Shown here piece by piece: positions 1-7,479 of a stretch of DNA of 64,000 nucleotides. The position numbers and the translations under genes are program-made. The stretch is from an uncultured Lachnospiraceae bacterium (GTDB lineage: Bacteria; Bacillota; Clostridia; Lachnospirales; Lachnospiraceae), in contig CANQUG010000002.1 in NCBI GenBank assembly GCA_947626985.1, forward strand, positions 1 to 64,000, read 5' to 3'. The notes beneath the pieces were generated by a model, which made no database searches, was not told where the DNA came from, and saw nothing but the letters and a program-made list of their open reading frames with translations. The number at the start of each line of letters is the position of its first letter. Position 1 is the first letter of the stretch.

Positions 1-26
1 TTTCTCTACTTCTCTATCTCTTTCCC

Positions 27-2162
27 TCAACTCTCCACCGCCACAGCCACCTGCCGCATCAGCTCCTCATACCTTTCATTCCTCAGCCCCATCTCCATCG
101 TCTCCGGCCGGTAAGTAGGCACAATCCTCTTCACCAGTTCCACGATCTCCTCCGAATTCCCGTAACTGGCCTCTGCCAGCTCCTCCAGCTGTCCCAGAAA
201 CTCTTCCACATCAAAGGGAATCGGCCTCCCGATATGAATCAGATCATTCCTGGTCTTTTTCAGTCCCTCTTCCGCCATCAGCTTCTCTTCATACAGCTTT
301 TCTCCCGGCCGCAGGCCGGTATATACGATCGGAATATCCACATCCGGCTTATATCCCGACAGCTTGATGAGATTTCTTGCCAACGTGTCGATCTTCACCG
401 GCGCGCCCATATCCAGCACAAAAATCTCTCCCCCTCTGGCGTAGGTTCCCGCCTGCAGCACCAGGCTGACGGCCTCAGGAATAGTCATAAAGTATCGGAT
501 AATATCGGGATGAGTCACCGTCACCGGGCCTCCCCGAGCGATCTGCTTCTTAAACAGCGGGATTACAGAACCGTTGCTTCCCAAAACATTTCCGAATCGT
601 ACCGCCACAAACTCCGTCCTCGTATTTTGCGATCTTTTTCCCTCTGCCCCCGCGTCTTTGCACCGCTCCTTCAGCTCCGGATGATTCTTCCCGTTTTCAT
701 CATCCTCATAAAAATGTCCGCTGAGATTCGGCAGAATCTCCTCTCTGTGCTCGCTGCTGATCTTGTCCATGGACTGGATCACCATCTCGCACAGTCTCTT
801 GCTGGCGCCCATAATATTCGTGGGATTTACCGCCTTATCCGTGCTGATCAGCACGAACCTCCGGCATCCGTTCCTCAGAGCCGCCAGAGCGGTTTTGTAC
901 GTGCCCATAACGTTATTCTTTATCGCCTCGCAAGGACTGTCCTCCATCAGCGGAACATGCTTATGGGCTGCCGCATGGTACACGATCTCGGGATGATATT
1001 TCTCGAAAACACTGTTGATCCGCCGGCTGTCCCGCACGGAACCGATCAGCACAGTCAGATGAAGTTCCGGATAGCCGGAGCGCAGTTCCTGTTCAATATC
1101 ATAAGCATTGTTCTCATATACATCGAAAATAATCAGCTGTCTGGGATCATGTGCCGCAATCTGCCTGCACAGCTCGCTTCCGATAGATCCGCCCCCACCT
1201 GTCACCAGTATGGTCTTTCCGCTGATATGATCAAAAATTTCCTCCAGATTCACCCTGATGGGCTCTCTTCCAAGAAGGTCCTCCACAGCCACCTCCTTCA
1301 TCTGTCCCACGGATACCTCGCCGTTCACCAGCTGATACACGCCCGGGAGGATCTTCATTTCACATCCCGTTTCCTTACAGATGTTCAGGATATCTCTCTT
1401 TGTCTCCGCATCGGAGCGGGGTATCGCCAGAAAGATCTGGTCCACTTTGTACTTCTCTGCGTTCACCAGAATATCCTCCCGGCCTCCCACAATGGGAACT
1501 CCCTCTATGGACCTTCCCCATTTATTAGGATTGTCGTCGATAATGCAGCAGACCCTGGCTCTGGTTTCTCTGGCGCGGTTCAGCTCCCGGAGGATCATCT
1601 GGCCTGCGGCTCCCGCGCCGATCAGCATCACCCGCGGCTGCATTTTGTCCCCGCTCTTTTCTCTCCTGGACCTCTCCATAAGGATCAGTCTGTAGGAAAA
1701 CCGGATCCCCAGAACCATTAAATACTGAATCCCGGTTCCTATAAAATAATAGGATATCGGCATTCTGCGAAACATCGCTGTAATAACAGCAATATGTATC
1801 AGTGAAGTAAAACCGGAAGCAATGCTGATCCGGATCAGTTCATTGTAACTGGCAAATCTCCAGACGCTGTTGTACATATGGAAGCATTTGAAGATCACCA
1901 GGCAGATAAGCGTATAAGCCGGTATAAATCTCAGCCAGGTGGATAAATACTCTCCGGGTATTCTGGAGTACATACAGTCAAACCGAAGCCACAGCGCCAG
2001 TCCATAGGAACCGTTCACAGCGACAATATCGTAAACTGCCATAAACAGGGCAATGACCTGCCAGTGTTCCAGCCATCTTCTCTGATTTCTGTATGGAATT
2101 GTATTTTCCCGGCTCTGCTCAGTACTCTGAGACGATTCTTTGCATTTTTCGCCGTCTGACAT
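27..2162 (-). CDS. CapD/FlaA1-type nucleotide-sugar dehydratase, membrane-anchored
   Basis: Membrane-bound NDP-sugar 4,6-dehydratase/epimerase of the FlaA1/CapD/PglF type, likely making the UDP-sugar that starts a surface polysaccharide or glycan. About four hydrophobic segments fill residues ~35-160. A first Rossmann-like CoA-binding domain follows (VMLIGAGAAGQ, ~175). The catalytic SDR domain starts near 310 with TGGGGSIGSE and later shows AAHKHVPLME and a RFGNVLGSNGSVIP stretch. The length of 711 aa is slightly above the ~600-650 usual for the family, with an extra charged insert near 490-515. It starts at ATG 2162 behind AAGGAACG. It is the third gene of the minus-strand operon after the sugar transferase and loaP, which supports a polysaccharide role. 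The exact sugar substrate cannot be read from sequence. Confidence 0.9.
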   Translation of the reverse strand: MSDGEKCKESSQSTEQSRENTIPYRNQRRWLEHWQVIALFMAVYDIVAVNGSYGLALWLRFDCMYSRIPGEYLSTWLRFIPAYTLICLVIFKCFHMYNSVWRFASYNELIRISIASGFTSLIHIAVITAMFRRMPISYYFIGTGIQYLMVLGIRFSYRLILMERSRREKSGDKMQPRVMLIGAGAAGQMILRELNRARETRARVCCIIDDNPNKWGRSIEGVPIVGGREDILVNAEKYKVDQIFLAIPRSDAETKRDILNICKETGCEMKILPGVYQLVNGEVSVGQMKEVAVEDLLGREPIRVNLEEIFDHISGKTILVTGGGGSIGSELCRQIAAHDPRQLIIFDVYENNAYDIEQELRSGYPELHLTVLIGSVRDSRRINSVFEKYHPEIVYHAAAHKHVPLMEDSPCEAIKNNVMGTYKTALAALRNGCRRFVLISTDKAVNPTNIMGASKRLCEMVIQSMDKISSEHREEILPNLSGHFYEDDENGKNHPELKERCKDAGAEGKRSQNTRTEFVAVRFGNVLGSNGSVIPLFKKQIARGGPVTVTHPDIIRYFMTIPEAVSLVLQAGTYARGGEIFVLDMGAPVKIDTLARNLIKLSGYKPDVDIPIVYTGLRPGEKLYEEKLMAEEGLKKTRNDLIHIGRPIPFDVEEFLGQLEELAEASYGNSEEIVELVKRIVPTYRPETMEMGLRNERYEELMRQVAVAVES

Positions 2163-2212
2163 CTTTCATCGTTCCTTCGTTATAGTGATCTTTTATCCAG
2201 CTGGTCGTCCGT

Positions 2213-2297
2213 CCTGTGCACTCCATTCTGTTCGCTCCATTCCGTGCGCTCCGTCCTTCGTACCCCGTCCATCGTGCTCCATTTCATGCGCTCCGGA
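2213..2297. repeat. 14-bp tandem array between loaP and capD-like gene
   Basis: Six consecutive 14-base units with consensus CCRTGCGCTCCATT run from about 2213 (first copy 15 bases), ending just beyond the loaP stop codon. In the operon transcript the array reads as purine-rich GGAGCG repeats, so it could act as a series of pseudo-Shine-Dalgarno or protein-binding sites. No function is known. Confidence 0.7.
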
Positions 2298-2307
2298 TTT
2301 CCACCCT

Positions 2308-2814
2308 TCAGCTCTTTCCCACGATCTCCAGCCCCACCTGCATCTCCACAATTCTTCCAAACATTTCTACTTCCAGATATGCCTTCCTCTTATGCCTGTC
2401 GATTCTTTTTATGCACTTCTCCATCCCCGCCAATGGTCCATCCGTAATCCGGATATCCCCCGCTTCAATAACTCCTTCTGACATCTCCACCTTCTGATCC
2501 TCCCCGCCGATTTTCTGAAGCCACCTCTCCTCCTCTCGGGTAAGAGGCAGGACTTCTTCACCGGTTCCTATCAGCTTCGTCAGTCCGATGACATACCTCA
2601 GACATTCATAAAGCTGCTCTATTTTATTTGTAATCATAAAAACATACCCAGGAAAAAGAACCTTTTCCTGAGTATGCCATTTTCCTTCATATTTCTTTTT
2701 TTCTTCGTAGCGGGGAATAAAGCAGCGCTCCAGTATTTCCCCGCTGATGATGTTCCTGCACTGACAGCAGATGCTTTCCTCCGTGCCGGTGCGGACCTGC
2801 ATGACATACCACAT
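2308..2814 (-). CDS. loaP: NusG-family transcription antiterminator LoaP
   Basis: Specialised NusG paralog that binds elongating RNA polymerase and lets it read through terminators in long polysaccharide or antibiotic operons. The NGN domain spans ~1-105 (MWYVMQVRTGTEE at the start, LFPGYVFM near 75). A KOW domain spans ~115-165 (GDIRITDGPLAGMEKCIKRIDRHKRKA). The length of 168 aa is typical for LoaP/UpxY proteins and shorter than many housekeeping NusG proteins. The start is set by AGGAGGAG nine bases upstream. It sits between the initiating transferase and the CapD-like gene on the same strand, the usual LoaP context at the head of a capsule/exopolysaccharide operon. Housekeeping nusG is excluded by context (no secE or rplK nearby). 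The polysaccharide operon it serves presumably continues to the left of the window. Confidence 0.9.
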   Translation of the reverse strand: MWYVMQVRTGTEESICCQCRNIISGEILERCFIPRYEEKKKYEGKWHTQEKVLFPGYVFMITNKIEQLYECLRYVIGLTKLIGTGEEVLPLTREEERWLQKIGGEDQKVEMSEGVIEAGDIRITDGPLAGMEKCIKRIDRHKRKAYLEVEMFGRIVEMQVGLEIVGKS

Positions 2815-2988
2815 GGAAAGCTCCTCCTGCTTTTTTTATTTTTCCGGTCAAAACACCGGGATTTGGGTATGCTTCGCCATTTCGCCATGTTTCATGCGAA
2901 CTCAGGTTTCAGAATATGACCATCCATATCCTTAAACGCGGCAAAGCGACGATTTAAGTGCACAGAATTATTATATTTATTACTTATC

Positions 2989-3042
2989 ACATATTATATT
3001 TTAACACTTGGAACTCCTTCCAAATGTTAAAATATAATATGT
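2989..3042. promoter_or_regulatory. 25-bp near-perfect AT-rich hairpin upstream of loaP
   Basis: Arms 2989-3013 and 3018-3042 (ACATATTATATTTTAACA...) pair over 25 bases with one mismatch around a CTCC loop. It lies in the ~300-base spacer between the sugar transferase stop (3113) and the loaP start (2814). On the minus strand it is not followed by a clear T-run, so it is not a classic terminator. Two or three ATATGTAACT-like copies flank it at 3036-3090. It could be an operator, an RNA stability element or an antitermination signal. Confidence 0.6.
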
Positions 3043-3112
3043 AACTGAAACACGTAATCCAAATATGTAACTTCAATATATAACTGGCTAAATGCTGCCT
3101 GATAAACTGTAT

Positions 3113-4567
3113 TTATACCGCTCCGTCATTGTGAACCACAGCCATCACAGTCTTAAAAAGAATCTTGATATCCAGCCCGATATTCCAGTTCTCTATGTAC
3201 TGTGTATCCAGCCTCACCACTTCCTCAAAATCCGTGATGTCGCTTCTGCCGCTTACCTGCCACATACCGGTGATTCCCGGCTTAATGGCCATTCTGGCCC
3301 GGTGATGAAGGTCGTATTTTTCCCACTCGTCCAGAGTAGGCGGTCTGGTTCCCACCAGGCTCATATCGCCCTTCAGAACATTCCAGAACTGAGGGAACTC
3401 ATCTATGGACGTCCGGCGGATAAAATGACCGATTCCCTTGGGACGGCCCCTGCGGTCCAGCTTCCCGCTGCCGATGATTCTGGGATCGTAGTCCAGCTTG
3501 AACATAAAGCCGTCTTTGATCTTATTCTGCTCCAGCAGCTCCTTTTTCCGCTCTTCCGCATCCATATACATGCTTCGGAATTTATAGATCTTGAACTTCC
3601 TGCCGTTTTTCCCCACTCTCGTCTGGGAGAAGAAAATGGGCCCCGGGGAATTCACATAAATGACAGGTGCCACGAAAATAAACAGGATCACTGTCATCAT
3701 GCATCCCACCAGTCCCCCCACGATATCCATCAGCCGCTTATATAAAAGCTGCTTGGGGGAGGCCATGTTCATGCTGGTGGTGAGGACGCTGTAGGCTCCC
3801 AGCCGTTCCACATGCTGCTTGCCGCCGCTGATGCTCTCGATCTTGGTGAGGGTGAGGTGTACGGTGACTCCCATAACCACAAAGGCGTCAATGAGACCTT
3901 TCGGATAATCCATATAGTTGGGTATATGGAGAAAAACCTCGTCCACCCATTCGCGGCAGACATAATCCTTCACCGAATTTTCGTCAGCGACAACCGGCAC
4001 CCCATTAATATACTGCCCGGTCAGATCTTTGTCAAGAAGAACCATACCGGTAATGGCAAAATTTTCGTAGGGATTCGCCCGGATATTGGCCAGAACTTTT
4101 TCCGCCGCATCGGACGTTGTGATCACTACCAGCGACCTTTTTCCCGCATTATTCCTGCCTTTTCTCACCAGATATCCTTTCCAGATCTGGCGGGAAGCAT
4201 AGGCCAAAATGAAATAGTACAAAGCCGTCAGCAGAAAAGTCATGCGCGAATAGGTGGATGCCTGCTGGGTAATAAACAGATGAAACATAGCCAGCAGCAT
4301 TACTGCGCAGACATGCTGTATGGTCCTGGTAAACTCCAGATATGCCCCCCGCTTCAGAATATCCCGGAAGGACTGTCCGAAAAACGCTACCGCCACCTGG
4401 CAGAACACCAGGATGATCGCTTCATTCCGGTACAGTTCGTCATAATACGGATTTTTACGTCCCAGCCACATCATGCACGCCGCTGCAAAGGCAATCTGCA
4501 GGCAGATCAGATCCATAAATATAAAATCCCAGTGCTTCAACCATCCCTGCGCTGATTTCTTATACAT
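3113..4567 (-). CDS. Polyprenyl glycosylphosphotransferase (initiating sugar transferase)
   Basis: Transfers a sugar-1-phosphate from a UDP-sugar to undecaprenyl phosphate, the first step of exopolysaccharide/capsule repeat-unit assembly at the inner face of the membrane. Four hydrophobic N-terminal segments occupy ~15-125, followed by a CoA-binding-like middle domain (~140-255). The C-terminal bacterial sugar transferase domain (~275-484) contains KRLMDIVGG, a transmembrane stretch, the SPGPIFFSQTRVGKNG motif, KFRSM, RRTSIDEFPQFWNVLKGDMSLVGTRPP and KPGITGMWQVSGRS. All are hallmarks of the WbaP/WcaJ family, and 484 aa is the usual length for the five-helix form. It is the first gene of the operon with loaP and the CapD-like gene. 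A good -35/-10 pair lies about 70 bases upstream. Confidence 0.93.
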   Translation of the reverse strand: MYKKSAQGWLKHWDFIFMDLICLQIAFAAACMMWLGRKNPYYDELYRNEAIILVFCQVAVAFFGQSFRDILKRGAYLEFTRTIQHVCAVMLLAMFHLFITQQASTYSRMTFLLTALYYFILAYASRQIWKGYLVRKGRNNAGKRSLVVITTSDAAEKVLANIRANPYENFAITGMVLLDKDLTGQYINGVPVVADENSVKDYVCREWVDEVFLHIPNYMDYPKGLIDAFVVMGVTVHLTLTKIESISGGKQHVERLGAYSVLTTSMNMASPKQLLYKRLMDIVGGLVGCMMTVILFIFVAPVIYVNSPGPIFFSQTRVGKNGRKFKIYKFRSMYMDAEERKKELLEQNKIKDGFMFKLDYDPRIIGSGKLDRRGRPKGIGHFIRRTSIDEFPQFWNVLKGDMSLVGTRPPTLDEWEKYDLHHRARMAIKPGITGMWQVSGRSDITDFEEVVRLDTQYIENWNIGLDIKILFKTVMAVVHNDGAV

Positions 4568-4632
4568 ATCTATCTTCTCCAGACGTTACTGTAGTTTCTT
4601 ATCGCGATACAACTTAAAATTGTACCTTATAC

Positions 4633-4661
4633 ATGATAATATTTCTTCCTGTTTTAGTCAA
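4633..4661 (-). promoter_or_regulatory. SigA-type promoter of the polysaccharide operon
   Basis: On the minus strand TTGACT (4661-4656), a 17-base spacer and TATCAT (4638-4633) precede the sugar transferase start at 4567. This leaves a leader of roughly 60 bases. Confidence 0.65.
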
Positions 4662-4694
4662 TGGAAAGTGTTCACATTTTTGGAACGAAAAGAG

Positions 4695-4714
4695 TCTAAA
4701 ATTGACAGTTTAGA
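4695..4714 (-). terminator. Weak hairpin after the YcxB-like gene
   Basis: TCTAAA/TTTAGA stem, eight-base loop, followed on the minus strand by CTCTTTTC. It lies 37 bases past the stop codon of the YcxB-like gene. The stem is short, so it is a weak terminator at best. Confidence 0.35.
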
Positions 4715-4750
4715 TTTCCTGAGGGACTTTTCATGTCAAAAACAGACGGA

Positions 4751-5275
4751 TTATTTCCTCTTCTCCTCCAGGAATTCCCGGAAGCGCTCCGCATCTCCCA
4801 TCTCGAAATCGACCTTCTTCACCCAGTAGGAGAGGTCCTTCGCCTTGATAAAGAAGGCGTCATCCAGAACCCGGAACTCCTGAATATCCATGTAGGCGAC
4901 GGTGCTGAAGGAGTTTCCCCAGCCGTATTTAAAGGTCTGGTCGTAGAAATAGATGTTGGCCTTCAGTTCTCCTCCGGGAGCGTCCTTCAGGATCTTATGA
5001 GCCTGAAAATATGGGGCGGTGATCATGAGACAGATGGTAAATACCATGGCGGCCATCAGGATCAGGTCAAGGGCTCCGCTGGGGAGAATGGAAAGGGGAG
5101 ACACCGGCTGCCCTCCCACAACCGCGCTCAGCACTCCCAGCAGAAGATACATGACGAGCACCACAACTAGGACGATGATCGTTCTCTTCCGGTTTTTTCG
5201 GGTGGCCAGCTTCTGCATCCGGACAATATCCTTTTTGGAATAGACGGAATGTACTTTAAAATGAATGGTCTTCAT
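4751..5275 (-). CDS. YcxB-like membrane protein of unknown function
   Basis: Start ATG 5275 is chosen over the longer ORF because AAGGAGC lies five bases upstream, giving 174 aa. A basic N terminus (KLATRKNRKR) is followed by two hydrophobic segments at about 30-53 and 65-90. A soluble C-terminal domain then carries YFYDQTFKYGWGNSFSTVAYMDIQEFRVLDDAFFI. This two-helix plus PH-like C-domain arrangement (strand-rich, Y/F-rich, ending in a short charged helix) is that of the YcxB-like family, for which no function is established. It is monocistronic between the capsule promoter and the repeat region behind spoIVA. Confidence 0.7.
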   Translation of the reverse strand: MKTIHFKVHSVYSKKDIVRMQKLATRKNRKRTIIVLVVVLVMYLLLGVLSAVVGGQPVSPLSILPSGALDLILMAAMVFTICLMITAPYFQAHKILKDAPGGELKANIYFYDQTFKYGWGNSFSTVAYMDIQEFRVLDDAFFIKAKDLSYWVKKVDFEMGDAERFREFLEEKRK

Positions 5276-5339
5276 AAGTGCTCCTTCATAATTATACTCG
5301 TGTTTTACAATTATACTAAATATAGTGGACTTGTGCAAG

Positions 5340-5431
5340 TTCTAAATTCGGACGGTGTGCAATCTGTTCTGTTCGGTTCTAAATTTCAGGCGGCGTGCAG
5401 TCTGTTCTAAATTCAGACAATGTGCAGTCCG
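5340..5431. repeat. Three degenerate ~28-bp direct repeats
   Basis: TTCTAAATT(C/T)-rich units beginning at 5340, 5377 and 5405 share the pattern TTCTAAATTCNGACGGNGTGCAGTCTG. They lie 65-155 bases upstream of the YcxB-like start codon. Function unknown. Confidence 0.6.
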
Positions 5432-5478
5432 CCGGCGCAGCCCCGGGCAAACCAAAGTCCTCCTGACACAGTCGGCCC

Positions 5479-5578
5479 GCACATGAAAAAACAGCACAGC
5501 CAGCCCATACATAAAAAGCGCAGCTAACACGTGCATGAAAAACAGCGCAGCAAACACATACATGAAAAAAACGGCGCA
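5479..5578. repeat. Four degenerate ~26-bp tandem repeats downstream of spoIVA
   Basis: Units starting near 5479, 5505, 5530 and 5557 share CATGAAAAAACAGCGCAGC. The array begins 65 bases past the spoIVA stop codon. Read on the minus strand it encodes repeated hydrophobic FFMxVxAALF blocks in an 89-codon ORF (5342-5611). That ORF lacks a convincing ribosome site and is treated as a by-product of the repeat. Confidence 0.6.
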
Positions 5579-5643
5579 CCCCCGTAACATCCGGAGATTG
5601 CGCCATTTCATCCCTACCTGATACCTCTCTGGTTTCCGCCGAA

Positions 5644-7113
5644 TCAAATAATAATGCAGACCAGCCCGCCCTTGCTGTCGTTGACGATCTTCTGCATGGT
5701 GTCCTGAAGCTTTACCTGGCTTTCCTCGCTGATGGCCGTGATCTTCGTGCGGATTCCGTCCTGAACGAGCTGTTCTATGGATTTGCCGAAGATGTTGGTC
5801 TCCCACACGCTCTCTCCTCTCTGACTGCTCTCGGAGATGTACCGGATCAGGTCTCTGGCCTGCTCCTCCGTGCCCACGATAGGGGCGATCTCCGTCTCGA
5901 TATTGGCTTTGATCATGTGGATGGACGGACTCTTTGACCGGATTTTTACCCCGTACTTGCTGCCCTGTTTGATCACGGTGGGCTCCTCCATACGGATTTC
6001 GTCCAGCTCCGGAACCACCACGCCGTATCCGCTGCCCCGCACGGAGGCCAGAGCGTCCTGAACCTTCACATACTCCTGTTTGACGGCGGCAAGCTCCTTC
6101 ATGGTGTGGATCAGATCGTACTCGCTGGTCATGGAGATTCCGCTCATCTCGCTGAGCATCTGATAATAGTATTCGTCGTTGAGATGGACCCGGACGCGAA
6201 CCGTGCCGTCGGAAAGGCTCACGCCCTCCAGGAGGGTTTCCTGGACATAGGGACCCGAAAGCCGGACAGACTCCTTCGTGATATCCCGGATATGGGACAG
6301 ACGTTTCATGGAATCCCGGATCTGACCGATAATCTGTCCCTTCACCTCCCCGTCGGAGGGCAGCATCTCCACCCACTTGGGGATAAAAAACCGGATCTCG
6401 CTCACAGGAAATTCGTAGAGGATATGTTCCAGGATACGGTTCACGTCCTCCCTGCGCAGCTGTTCACAGTTGGCGGAAATGGCTGTAACGTGATATTTTT
6501 CCGCAATGGAGTTTACCAGCTTCTGGGTTTCCTCCTTATAGGGCGCCTGGGAATTCACCAAGACCAGGAAGGGTTTGCCCTGCTTCTTCAGCTCCAGTAT
6601 GGTCTTCTCCTCCGCCTCGGGGAAGCTTTCTCTGGGAATTTCCCCGAAGCTTCCGTCGCTGGTGATCACCAGACCGATGGTGGAATGCTCCTCGATGACC
6701 TTCCTGGTGCCCAGCTGGGCGGCCTCGTGGAAGGGGATAGCCCTGTCAAACCAGGGAGTCTTCACCATGCGCTCCTTTCCGTCCTCCACATGTCCCGCGG
6801 CGCCCTTCACCAGATATCCTACGCAGTCGATCAGCCGTACGTTTACCTTCTGTTCGCCGCCGAGGAGTACGGGAACGGCCTCCCTGGGGATAAATTTGGG
6901 CTCCGCCGTGGTGATGAGCCTGCCGGAGCCGCTTAAGGGAAGCTGATCCCGCACCTCCGCCTGCTTTTCCTCCGCCATTCCCGGCAGGGCCACCAGCTCC
7001 ATAAAATGACGGATAAAGGTGGATTTGCCTGTGCGCACGGGCCCTACCACCCCTATGTAGATGTCTCCTCCCGTCCGCGCCTGAATATCCCGGTATACCT
7101 GAAAATTTTCCAT
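5644..7113 (-). CDS. spoIVA: Stage IV sporulation protein A
   Basis: Morphogenetic ATPase that polymerises on the outer forespore membrane and forms the basement layer on which the spore coat assembles. It is expressed in the mother cell. The P-loop GPVRTGKST is at ~24-32 and is followed by a TRAFAC-type domain. DxxG-like and NSQAPY motifs appear by ~190. The middle and C-terminal regions match the family (EPKFIPREAVPV; DGIRTKITAISEESQVKLQDTMQKIVNDSKGGLVCIII at the end). The length of 489 aa is close to the usual ~492. It is monocistronic and preceded by a plausible SigE promoter. It proves a spore-forming lineage. Confidence 0.97.
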   Translation of the reverse strand: MENFQVYRDIQARTGGDIYIGVVGPVRTGKSTFIRHFMELVALPGMAEEKQAEVRDQLPLSGSGRLITTAEPKFIPREAVPVLLGGEQKVNVRLIDCVGYLVKGAAGHVEDGKERMVKTPWFDRAIPFHEAAQLGTRKVIEEHSTIGLVITSDGSFGEIPRESFPEAEEKTILELKKQGKPFLVLVNSQAPYKEETQKLVNSIAEKYHVTAISANCEQLRREDVNRILEHILYEFPVSEIRFFIPKWVEMLPSDGEVKGQIIGQIRDSMKRLSHIRDITKESVRLSGPYVQETLLEGVSLSDGTVRVRVHLNDEYYYQMLSEMSGISMTSEYDLIHTMKELAAVKQEYVKVQDALASVRGSGYGVVVPELDEIRMEEPTVIKQGSKYGVKIRSKSPSIHMIKANIETEIAPIVGTEEQARDLIRYISESSQRGESVWETNIFGKSIEQLVQDGIRTKITAISEESQVKLQDTMQKIVNDSKGGLVCIII

Positions 7114-7158
7114 AAAAAGCCCCCTTGCACATATTCCAACAATACCGTGTATTGTTAT

Positions 7159-7188
7159 ATGTATATGCCCGGAGGATTTTCTATATGC
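7159..7188 (-). promoter_or_regulatory. Putative SigE promoter of spoIVA
   Basis: On the minus strand GCATATA (7188-7182), 14 bases and CATATACAT (7167-7159) fit the SigE pattern (ATA-N14/15-CATACAnT), about 45 bases before the spoIVA start. SigE control of spoIVA is established in Bacillus. The rest of the 7114-7479 gap holds only this promoter and the hydrogenase terminator. Confidence 0.5.
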
Positions 7189-7337
7189 TGTCTTTTTTCA
7201 CCCGGGTCAACGGTGCCGATATGGACTGCCGCACGTGATTTTCAACATAACAACTTTTTTTACCCCGGAAACCCGAAGGTATCTGCCCGCTGCAGAGGAA
7301 TTTTCAATGCACCGTCTTTTTCACCTCCGCCGGACCG

Positions 7338-7375
7338 CAAAAAAATCCCCCTGTGTACATCTCTGCACACAGGGG
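7338..7375 (-). terminator. Rho-independent terminator of the hydrogenase operon
   Basis: Ten-base stem CCCCCTGTGT/ACACAGGGGG (7346-7355/7366-7375) with a ten-base loop, followed on the minus strand by ATTTTTTTG. It lies 105 bases downstream of the last hydrogenase gene. Confidence 0.85.
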
Positions 7376-7479
7376 GAACCTGTTATCCTGTTATCCTGTT
7401 ATTCTCTTATTCTGTCATTCTGCCGACGATGAACCTCCTAACAGAAGCATCCGCACAGACGAACCCTTCTATCCTCTCA

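Noticed and set aside
5342-5611. 89-codon hydrophobic ORF (FFMxVxAALF repeats)
   Set aside because: It is a direct translation of the 26-bp DNA repeats, without a convincing ribosome site.
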